A stretch of DNA of 5,394 bases, taken from the NCBI GenBank assembly GCA_031262625.1, contig JAISHJ010000031.1, positions 1 to 5,394 on the forward strand, in the 5' to 3' direction. The notes under the pieces are model-generated. The model made no database searches. It was not told the origin of the DNA and saw only the letters and a list, made by a program, of their open reading frames with translations. The DNA is from Ruminococcus sp. GTDB taxonomy: Bacteria; Bacillota; Clostridia; Oscillospirales; Ruminococcaceae. Positions 1 through 4,855 of the stretch are shown here, one piece after another (positions within the stretch are counted from its first letter, which is position 1; the number at the start of each line of letters is the position of its first letter). A program made the translations under genes and the position numbers.

Positions 1-174
1 GTTGCAATTAAGACGGGTACTCCGCAAATGACCTCCGCCGAAGACACCGGCTCCGCCTTCATAGGCTACTACCCGGCAGATAACCCCGAAATAGCCTTCG
101 CAGGCTTTATCGAACACGGCGAGTGGTCTAAGCTTATGATACGGCAGATTATTGAGGGGTATTTAGAAAATTAA
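1..174 (+). CDS. Penicillin-binding protein transpeptidase, C-terminal fragment (5' end outside window)
   Basis: This is the last 57 codons of a gene that begins before the window, read in frame 1 to a TAA stop. The visible residues begin VAIKTGTPQM. KTGT is the third conserved motif (KTG box) of penicillin-binding transpeptidases, forming the beta-strand beside the active-site serine. It is followed by a glycine-rich stretch, FIGYYPADNPEIAFAGFIE, matching the usual 'FxGfxPadnPeiAvavviE' strand after the KTG box, and a terminal helix ending IIEGYLEN. Such enzymes cross-link peptidoglycan outside the membrane. The short tail after KTG fits a class B (PBP2/FtsI-like) enzyme, but the SxxK and SxN motifs lie outside the window, so the subclass cannot be fixed. 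A 61-bp gap separates it from walJ, with no obvious terminator. Confidence 0.87.
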   Translation, partial: VAIKTGTPQMTSAEDTGSAFIGYYPADNPEIAFAGFIEHGEWSKLMIRQIIEGYLEN

Positions 175-235
175 ATTCACGGACTGAAAATTCTGTTTTA
201 GAAGGTTAAAGTTTTTACAGAAAGAAAAAACTCCT

Positions 236-1006
236 ATGCGCCTATACCCCTTATTTTCCTCCTCAAAAGGCAACTCTTACTACCTCGGCAGTAAAACTGC
301 GGGTGTTTTGATTGACGCGGGCGGCTCTGCGCGAAGGATTACTTCTGCGCTTGCTTCAAACGGTATTCCTGCCGCCGCCGTAAGAGCGATATTTATCACG
401 CACGAACACTCCGACCATATGAAGGCGCTTGCGGTACTGCTAAAGAGGGTGAATGTGCCTGTTTTTGCCACGCCCGGAACTGTAAAGATGCTTGAGCGAA
501 ACCTCTCGGGGGCAGTACTCAGAAGCTTTTCGGAGCGAATTTATATCGACGATATTTCGGGAGAAGTAACTATAATAAAAACTTCCCACGACAGCGCAGA
601 GCCTTGCGGCTACAGATTCGATTTCGAGGGTGCTTCCGTCTCGTTTTTAACCGACAGCGGAGTTATTACCGACGATTTCGGTAAAGCAATCTCTTCCGAA
701 ACGATAGTGCTTGAATCAAACTACGACCCGTTTTCTCTTGCTCACGGGGACTATCCGCCATATCTTAAGGCGCGTATAACAGGGCGTTTCGGACACCTCG
801 CGAATGAAGTTTCCGCAAAATTTGCTCGTGAACTCATAAAAGGGGGAGCGAAAAATATCCTCCTTGCTCACCTTTCCGAAAATAATAACACTCCCGAACT
901 TGCGCGTGAAGCTTTCCTCGCCGGAACTTCCGAATTTACCGAGGGGAAAGACTATTTCTTAAAGATTCTTTCTCCCGTTAATGATAACTGGTTTTGCGGC
1001 TTATGA
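236..1006 (+). CDS. walJ: WalJ/YycJ-type metallo-beta-lactamase-fold hydrolase
   Basis: A complete 256-aa protein, close to the usual length for this family. The N-terminus (LFSSSKGNSYYLG, then LIDAGGS at 25-31) is the YycJ signature. The metal-binding motif HEHSDH is at 56-61 (H56, H58, D60, H61). Further probable ligands are H118 in HDSAEP, D140 in TDSG and H212 in AHLSENNN. The family block ESNYD (160-164), followed by GDYPPYLKARI and GHLAN, is also present. YycJ/WalJ proteins are cytoplasmic two-metal hydrolases with phosphodiesterase or nuclease-like activity, linked in Bacillus and streptococci to the WalRK cell-wall regulon and to coordinating DNA replication with division. The exact substrate here is inferred only. 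The ATG at 236 is chosen because the family motif starts about seven residues in. The ribosome binding site is weak and A-rich. It overlaps rlmH downstream by four bases. Confidence 0.9.
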   Translation: MRLYPLFSSSKGNSYYLGSKTAGVLIDAGGSARRITSALASNGIPAAAVRAIFITHEHSDHMKALAVLLKRVNVPVFATPGTVKMLERNLSGAVLRSFSERIYIDDISGEVTIIKTSHDSAEPCGYRFDFEGASVSFLTDSGVITDDFGKAISSETIVLESNYDPFSLAHGDYPPYLKARITGRFGHLANEVSAKFARELIKGGAKNILLAHLSENNNTPELAREAFLAGTSEFTEGKDYFLKILSPVNDNWFCGL

Positions 1007-1452
1007 AAATAAAAATAATCTGCATGGGGAAGCTGAAGTCTGAATTTACCCCTGCGCTTGAAGAATATACCAAGCGAATGGGTAGGTTCTGTAAGCTTGA
1101 AATTATAGAAATTCCCGAAAGCTACCTTCCCGAAAACCCTTCCGACGCCGATATAAAGAAGGCTCTTGCGGCGGAAGCAGTAATAATAAAAAAGCAGACA
1201 GCAGGCTTTTCTGTAGCACTTGCTATTGACGGGAAGGCTCTCACAAGCGAAGATTTCGCGAAAACTATTGCTTCTAAATCTGAAATAAGCTTTATTATAG
1301 GCTCTTCCCACGGGCTTGACAGCAGTATAAAGACAGACCTTCGCCTGTCTTTCGGCAAATTTACCTATCCGCACAGTCTGATGAGAGTAATCCTTACAGA
1401 ACAGCTATACAGGGCATTTATGATTAACTCCGGCTCTAAATATCACAAATGA
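1003..1452 (+). CDS. rlmH: RlmH, 23S rRNA (pseudouridine1915-N3) methyltransferase
   Basis: A 149-aa SPOUT-class methyltransferase, slightly shorter than the typical 155-159 aa. The N-terminus MKIKIICMGKLK fits the family start. IIGSSHGL at 98-105 corresponds to the glycine-rich S-adenosylmethionine-binding turn of the trefoil knot. The C-terminal block, TYPHSLMRVILTEQLYRAF (121-139) ending in SKYHK, is the hallmark RlmH tail that forms the cofactor pocket and catalytic surface. RlmH dimers methylate pseudouridine 1915 in helix 69 of 23S rRNA on assembled 70S ribosomes. The ATG at 1003 overlaps the upstream TGA stop (ATGA). An in-frame TTG at 994 would add MRL but matches the family less well. 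With no independent ribosome binding site visible, translation is probably coupled to walJ. The walJ-rlmH proximity is also known from Bacillus walRK loci. Confidence 0.95.
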   Translation: MKIKIICMGKLKSEFTPALEEYTKRMGRFCKLEIIEIPESYLPENPSDADIKKALAAEAVIIKKQTAGFSVALAIDGKALTSEDFAKTIASKSEISFIIGSSHGLDSSIKTDLRLSFGKFTYPHSLMRVILTEQLYRAFMINSGSKYHK

Positions 1453-1462
1453 AAATTTTTAT

Positions 1463-1489
1463 TTAAGTTTTTCCCCCATTGTACGACAA
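1463..1489 (+). promoter_or_regulatory. Candidate sigma-28 (SigD/FliA) promoter of flgM
   Basis: TTAAGTTT at 1463-1470 matches the sigma-28 -35 consensus TAAAGTTT at 7 of 8 positions. After exactly the expected 11 bases, TACGACAA at 1482-1489 matches the -10 consensus GCCGATAA at 5 of 8, keeping the central CGA and final AA. Placement before flgM agrees with the known sigma-28 control of flgM in many bacteria. The -10 overlaps a short inverted repeat (ATTGT-ACG-ACAAT, 1478-1490). The call rests on consensus matching plus context, so it is moderate; no clear sigma-A promoter was seen here. Confidence 0.42.
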
Positions 1490-1499
1490 TATAACTAAG

Positions 1500-1514
1500 A
1501 GTGTTGCGAACACT
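1500..1514 (+). repeat. Perfect inverted repeat (small hairpin) in the flgM leader
   Basis: AGTGTT-GCG-AACACT is a perfect 6-bp stem with a 3-base loop. No T-run follows, so it is not a typical intrinsic terminator for rlmH. If the sigma-28 promoter at 1463-1489 is real, transcription would start near 1496, and this hairpin would sit almost at the 5' end of the flgM mRNA, where stem-loops often protect transcripts. That role is inference; the symmetry is read directly. Confidence 0.55.
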
Positions 1515-1518
1515 AAAG

Positions 1519-1536
1519 CCGCCAAGACCGCCAAGA
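1519..1536 (+). repeat. Two tandem copies of a 9-bp unit in the flgM leader
   Basis: CCGCCAAGA occurs twice head to tail at 1519-1527 and 1528-1536, directly after the 1500-1514 hairpin. It lies 21 bases before the flgM start codon. With only two copies it could be chance, but the other three spacers from here to the small gene at 4856 also carry tandem repeats. Confidence 0.5.
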
Positions 1537-1557
1537 CTCAAAAACGGATGTGATATT

Positions 1558-1857
1558 ATGCAAAATAATCCTATAACAAATGCTTTTATAAACTCTGCTC
1601 TGTCAAGCTATAACAAGGTTTCCGCGAAACGCCCGGAGCGTTCTTCCGGTGCGGCTAAAAAGTCCGACTCCTTCGTTTTAGAGCCTTCACGCGCAGAATT
1701 TACCGATAAAATTACCTACGCCGCTTCCGACATTGCTTCCGGTATCCGCGCCGCAGACGACTCTGCTCGCGCCGAAGAAATTGCCGCAAAAATTAAAGCC
1801 GGCACCTATAACGTCTCCGCCGAAGATGTAGCTAAGGCTATCCTCGGGATTAATTAG
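1558..1857 (+). CDS. flgM: FlgM, anti-sigma-28 factor
   Basis: A 99-aa protein, within the usual 85-105 aa range. The N-terminal half is polar, low-complexity and rich in Ser, Lys and Ala, fitting the largely disordered FlgM N-terminus that is threaded through the flagellar exporter. The C-terminal half carries the diagnostic sigma-binding helices: RAEEIAAKIKAGTYNVSAED at 71-90 is close to the FlgM pattern 'R..kv..lk..i..GtY.vd...iA'. FlgM binds and inhibits sigma-28 in the cytoplasm and is secreted once the hook is finished, releasing late flagellar genes. The ATG at 1558 is chosen because an upstream in-frame GTG at 1501 would force translation through the hairpin and 9-bp repeats; a modest GGATG lies seven bases before this ATG. 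The downstream flgN, flgK and flgL support the call. Identity rests on the C-terminal motif plus context. Confidence 0.9.
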   Translation: MQNNPITNAFINSALSSYNKVSAKRPERSSGAAKKSDSFVLEPSRAEFTDKITYAASDIASGIRAADDSARAEEIAAKIKAGTYNVSAEDVAKAILGIN

Positions 1858-1870
1858 TCCGCCCGGTCGG

Positions 1871-1960
1871 CAGGGGAGCAGGGGAGCAGGGGAGCAGACG
1901 GCAGGGGAGCAGGGGAGCAGGGGAGCAGACGTCAGGGGAGCAGGAGAGCAGACAGACAGC
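1871..1960 (+). repeat. Nested tandem repeat (8-bp unit within a 31-bp unit), G-rich on the coding strand
   Basis: CAGGGGAG is repeated three times (1871-1894), followed by the 7-mer CAGACGG. The same 31-bp block repeats at 1902-1932, ending CAGACGT, and a shorter third block starts at 1933 with CAGGGGAG, then CAGGAGAG and CAGACAGACAGC. There are seven GGGG tracts with loops of 4, 4, 11, 4, 4 and 11 bases. The array fills most of the flgM-flgN gap. The reverse-strand open frame across it, rich in Cys and Pro, is a by-product of the repeat and not a gene. Confidence 0.9.
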
Positions 1961-1970
1961 AAAGCGGCAG

Positions 1971-1979
1971 TGGTATAAT
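1971..1979 (+). promoter_or_regulatory. Candidate extended -10 sigma-A promoter upstream of flgN
   Basis: TGGTATAAT is a perfect TATAAT with the extended -10 TG one base upstream. No good -35 is present at 16-18 bases; only CAGACA (4 of 6 to TTGACA) occurs, at 15 and 19 bases. Extended -10 promoters can work without a -35. Transcription would start near 1986, leaving about 36 bases of leader before flgN. This could give FlgN and FlgK a basal supply independent of sigma-28. Not proven. Confidence 0.4.
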
Positions 1980-2021
1980 TTATGCATTGCTATTTACCCT
2001 CTGTTATGGTAGTATAGATTT

Positions 2022-2480
2022 ATGAATATAACTGAAATTAAGATAGATTACAAAGCCGGAAAGGCTTTTCTCGAAAACTACGCTTCGCATTTTGAGAGGC
2101 TTGAAGAGCAGGAAACTATAAAGCTTCGCCTTATGCACGAGCGCAAGCCCGAAGCAGTTGCCGCTTTAATCCCCGATGAACAGGCGTTCATCATGAAGAC
2201 AGACCTCCTCGAACGTCAAAGGCTTAAACTTTTCGGCAGGAAAAATCTTAACCAAATCCTTGAAGGCGCGCCCGAAGCTATGCAAAAAGACATTGAACGC
2301 CTTTGCAAACGGATTAGGGCTTCGGTCAGCCAGATACAAAAAATCAACGAAATTATAAGGCTTATGTCTTCAGAGCGGCTAAAACGCGCTCAAAGAGCCA
2401 ACAAACAGCTTGAAACCTACAATGACCGCGGTTCGGTCAGCACTAAGTACCGCAATAATCTGCCGGACATTAAGGCATAA
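2022..2480 (+). CDS. flgN: FlgN-like export chaperone for FlgK/FlgL
   Basis: A 152-aa, highly charged, predicted all-helical protein without a signal peptide or membrane segment, matching FlgN in size (about 140-160 aa). The first helix region (about 12-37, FLENYASHFERLEEQETIKL) and the last (about 104-131, QIQKINEIIRLMSSERLKRA) have the heptad-like Leu/Ile spacing of the FlgN helical bundle. The family's usual 'lneeN..ll..sl' segment is represented by KINEIIRLMSSERL. FlgN binds the C-terminal helices of FlgK and FlgL in the cytoplasm and brings them to the type III exporter. FlgN proteins diverge strongly, so the name leans on position between flgM and flgK. No Shine-Dalgarno sequence precedes the ATG, unlike flgK, the small gene and flgL, so initiation may be weak, leaderless or repeat-influenced. 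Confidence 0.78.
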   Translation: MNITEIKIDYKAGKAFLENYASHFERLEEQETIKLRLMHERKPEAVAALIPDEQAFIMKTDLLERQRLKLFGRKNLNQILEGAPEAMQKDIERLCKRIRASVSQIQKINEIIRLMSSERLKRAQRANKQLETYNDRGSVSTKYRNNLPDIKA

Positions 2481-2497
2481 AGACGGCGGGAGCATTT

Positions 2498-2569
2498 GGG
2501 ACAGCAGGGGACATTATCGGGGGACAGCGGGGGCATTATCGGGGGACAGCGGGGGCATTATTCATGGGG
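2498..2569 (+). repeat. 22-bp tandem G-tract repeat in the flgN-flgK spacer with a G-quadruplex pattern
   Basis: Two near-identical 22-bp units lie at 2519-2540 and 2541-2562. Each is a G5 tract, ACAGC, another G5 tract, then CATTATC (the second copy ends CATTATT). A diverged copy precedes them at 2498-2518 (GGG-ACAGC-AGGGGA-CATTATC) and a partial GGGGACAGC follows from 2566. The four G5 tracts at 2519-2523, 2529-2533, 2541-2545 and 2551-2555 are separated by loops of 5, 7 and 5 bases, satisfying the usual G3+N1-7 G-quadruplex rule. The G-rich strand is the coding strand, so the flgK leader RNA would also carry it, ending about 53 bases before the flgK start. Confidence 0.9.
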
Positions 2570-2580
2570 ACAGCGAAGAC

Positions 2581-2615
2581 GTTTTTAGGACAGTCTGCAA
2601 ATTTAGTTTTTAGGA
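2581..2615 (+). repeat. 10-bp direct repeat flanking and including the flgK ribosome binding site
   Basis: GTTTTTAGGA occurs at 2581-2590 and again at 2606-2615, 25 bases apart. The second copy contributes the AGGA of the flgK Shine-Dalgarno sequence (AGGAGA, 2612-2617); the first gives an AGGA with no start codon at proper distance. It may be chance, or a duplicated regulatory or standby ribosome site. Confidence 0.45.
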
Positions 2616-2622
2616 GATTATC

Positions 2623-4794
2623 ATGCCGAGTAGTTTTATGGGATTATATGTTCAGAGGGAAGCACTCCTTTCTGCACAAAAGTCTTTAGATATAACCGGA
2701 AACAACCTTTCTAACCTCGAAACGCCGGGTTACACTCGCCAGCGCGTAGATATGGCTTCCATAGCGAACAGCCGCTCAAACCTCGGCTATAACTCCGCCC
2801 GAAGCCTTGCAGGACAGGGGTCGGAAATTGTAGGCGTTGCCCAAGTGAGAGATGCTCTCCTTGACACTAAATTTCGTAACTACACCTCCGATTACGGCAA
2901 CTCAAACACAAAATCTACCATGCTTGAACAGCTTGAAGATGCTCTCGATAACCTTGAGTCCGAAGACACCGGATTTATGAGCGTTATCGCTTCCCTTAAG
3001 TCCGCTTTGCAGGGGTATTCCTCCGACAACGCCGACAGGCGCGAACTCGGCACAATAGTTATGAATAATGCGCGTTCGGTTGCAGATATGCTCCGTGCGC
3101 TTGATTCGCGTATTACCGATATTTCAAAACAAACTCTTTCCGAAGCTACTCACTCGGTTGACAGCGTTAATACTATCTTAACGCAGCTTGCCGCTCTCAA
3201 CAAGTCGATTAAAACCTCATATATTAATATGGGTTATATAAAGCTTGATAATAATAACTACTCCGTTCAAAACAATTACGGACCGCTTGAACTTAAGGAC
3301 AGCTTTCACCTTCTTATAGACCAGCTTTCAGAATACGGCGACGTAAGCGTTACCGAACATGAAGACGGCGGTCACACCGTTACCCTCGGCGGAAGAGTTG
3401 TTGTTGCAAACGACCAGTACGCACAGGTTGCCTTGCGCGATAAAAGCTATGATATTCCGACAGTGCCGCGCGTGGACGGCTCTACTCCTCTTAACGATGT
3501 ACAGGCGGCGGAACTTGCGAATCCCGATCCGGGCGATATGCAGTTTGTTATCCTAAACGCGGGGGTAAAAGACCCCGACAGCGGTAAATATTCGGGGCTT
3601 AAAAACTCCGAAGAGTGGGGAGACCTCGAAAAATTCCTCTATAACATGGGGAAAACCAAAGACGACTTCTTACGCGGCGACGGCGAAATTTTATTCGACC
3701 GCTACTCAGCAGATTATCTTACGAGAAAAGTTTCCGAAAAATGGGATAATCATCAGCTTGACGATTTTACCGATAATGTTACCGGGATAGCTTCCGGCTC
3801 GATAAGAGGGCTTATCGACCTCTATAACGGCAGGGGTACATTTGCGGCGGAAGGCGAAAACGCCTACGAGGGCGTGGAATATTTCCGCGGACTTGTTAAC
3901 AGCTACGCTAAGACTTTTGCGGATTCCTTAAACGGGATCTATAACAAAGAAGACCATACCTACCCCGGGATAGATAACACCGACGACCAACTTCTCTTTA
4001 ACTACAACTACCGCTACTATTACACCGACGCGGCGGGGGAACGTCAGGATGCTTCGTATTTTATCAGCATTGACGGGGAGCTTGCCTCCGACAGGTTCGG
4101 CTTTAGTTCCGACAGGGAACTTACGGCGGGAGGATATTATCAAGTTATCGACGGCAACGGAAATGCGATTAACGTCTTCGACATTCCCGAGATTGCGGAT
4201 GCGATAAAGGCGGAAATTGATTCGGTGGGAGCTTTAAATGTAGGACCTTTAACGACTATTATTAACGATTATCTTGCCGGCGCAGGTTTAACCGACCCGA
4301 AATATGCATTAACGGTAAGTGAAACGGGCGCGCTCGCGACTGCTCTTGATGCCGACACGGTTACCGGCGTAGCAGGCTCGATGGAAGTCTCGGATTTCTG
4401 GCAGAACAACGCCGAATTTATCTCTAACCCGGACGGCTACGACGAAAGCTCTGCCCTCGACAACACTTGGATTAACCGTATGCTCGGAGCATTTAATGTC
4501 AAGCACCCCTACGCCGGAAACGCTTCGACATATGCATTTGAAGAATTCGTTTCCCACTACGGCAATGAACTCGGTAACAGAATTCAATACGAAAAAAAGA
4601 TTACAGGCACTTCCGAAGTAATGCTCCTCTCCGTAACCGACATACGCGACTCCGTAATGGGCGTGAATGTTGACGAAGAGGGTATCAACATGATGAACTA
4701 CCAAAAATGGTACAACGCCATCGCACGTATGACAACCGCCCTTGATGAGGCACTCGATAAGCTGATTAACGGAACGGGCAGGGTAGGACTTTAG
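2623..4794 (+). CDS. flgK: FlgK, flagellar hook-associated protein 1
   Basis: FlgK forms the ring at the hook end that, with FlgL, joins the rigid hook to the flagellin filament; it is exported through the flagellar channel. The N-terminus carries the rod/hook signature GNNLSNLETPGYTRQR (26-41) after a helical D0 segment. Residues about 184-262 match the FlgK central block (LAALNKSIKT ... LIDQLSEYGDVSVTE ... TVTLGGRVVV), although the usual NDLxDQRD is degenerate. GSIRGLIDLYNG at 392-403 and FRGLVNSYAKTFADSLNGIY further on fit the 'GxlkgLld.rd ... yr..ld.lA..fa..vN' region. The C-terminus, GVNVDEEGINMMNYQKWYNA (680-699), with the closing amphipathic helix, is typical and is where FlgN binds. 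At 723 aa it is clearly longer than Salmonella FlgK (about 550), with extra sequence around 275-385 and 450-640, the surface-exposed domains. A strong AGGAGA precedes the ATG. Confidence 0.95.
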   Translation: MPSSFMGLYVQREALLSAQKSLDITGNNLSNLETPGYTRQRVDMASIANSRSNLGYNSARSLAGQGSEIVGVAQVRDALLDTKFRNYTSDYGNSNTKSTMLEQLEDALDNLESEDTGFMSVIASLKSALQGYSSDNADRRELGTIVMNNARSVADMLRALDSRITDISKQTLSEATHSVDSVNTILTQLAALNKSIKTSYINMGYIKLDNNNYSVQNNYGPLELKDSFHLLIDQLSEYGDVSVTEHEDGGHTVTLGGRVVVANDQYAQVALRDKSYDIPTVPRVDGSTPLNDVQAAELANPDPGDMQFVILNAGVKDPDSGKYSGLKNSEEWGDLEKFLYNMGKTKDDFLRGDGEILFDRYSADYLTRKVSEKWDNHQLDDFTDNVTGIASGSIRGLIDLYNGRGTFAAEGENAYEGVEYFRGLVNSYAKTFADSLNGIYNKEDHTYPGIDNTDDQLLFNYNYRYYYTDAAGERQDASYFISIDGELASDRFGFSSDRELTAGGYYQVIDGNGNAINVFDIPEIADAIKAEIDSVGALNVGPLTTIINDYLAGAGLTDPKYALTVSETGALATALDADTVTGVAGSMEVSDFWQNNAEFISNPDGYDESSALDNTWINRMLGAFNVKHPYAGNASTYAFEEFVSHYGNELGNRIQYEKKITGTSEVMLLSVTDIRDSVMGVNVDEEGINMMNYQKWYNAIARMTTALDEALDKLINGTGRVGL

Positions 4795-4845
4795 TAAAGT
4801 CCGGCTGTAACGCAGTCCGACTTTAGCAAAGTCCGTCTCTAAACA
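4782..4845 (+). repeat. 16-bp tandem repeat with overlapping palindromes after flgK
   Basis: Three consecutive 16-mers start with AGTCCG: 4798-4813 (AGTCCGGCTGTAACGC), 4814-4829 (AGTCCGACTTTAGCAA) and 4830-4845 (AGTCCGTCTCTAAACA). A fourth, diverged copy extends back over the flgK stop codon (4782-4797). Neighbouring units pair: GGACTTTA-G-TAAAGTCC (4786-4802) is a perfect 8-bp-arm palindrome containing the flgK TAG, and GACTTT-AGC-AAAGTC lies at 4819-4833. The array ends in the ribosome binding site of the next gene. No T-run follows, so it is not a classical terminator, though it could slow 3' decay of flgK mRNA. Confidence 0.8.
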
Positions 4846-4855
4846 GGGGTAAGTT

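Noticed and set aside
191..222. TTCTGT ... ACAGAA inverted repeat between the penicillin-binding gene and walJ, as a terminator or regulator
   Set aside because: Only six weak pairs with a 20-base loop and no GC-rich stem or T-run after it; likely chance in AT-rich sequence.
207..233. Perfect TAAAGTTT sigma-28 -35 upstream of walJ
   Set aside because: No CCGATAA-like -10 follows at the 11-base spacing (only an A-run), and walJ is not a flagellar gene.
952..1374. 140-aa open frame on the minus strand across rlmH
   Set aside because: It lies antisense to the well-supported rlmH and the end of walJ, and its translation resembles no family I recognise.
1501..1557. Upstream GTG start extending flgM by 19 residues
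   Set aside because: The extension would translate the hairpin and 9-bp repeats, gives a Pro/Arg-rich tail not seen in FlgM, and the ATG at 1558 has better context.
1687..1962. 91-aa minus-strand frame with repeated PLLPCSPA-like peptides
   Set aside because: The repetitive peptide is just the 8-bp array read backwards, then antisense flgM; no start context or family match.
1871..2569. G-rich arrays as a CRISPR array
   Set aside because: The units are 8-31 bp directly abutting repeats with no unique spacers and no cas genes.
2410..2613. 67-aa plus-strand frame overlapping flgN and the G-tract repeats
   Set aside because: It is out of frame with flgN, its translation is low-complexity from the repeats, and it has no ribosome binding site.
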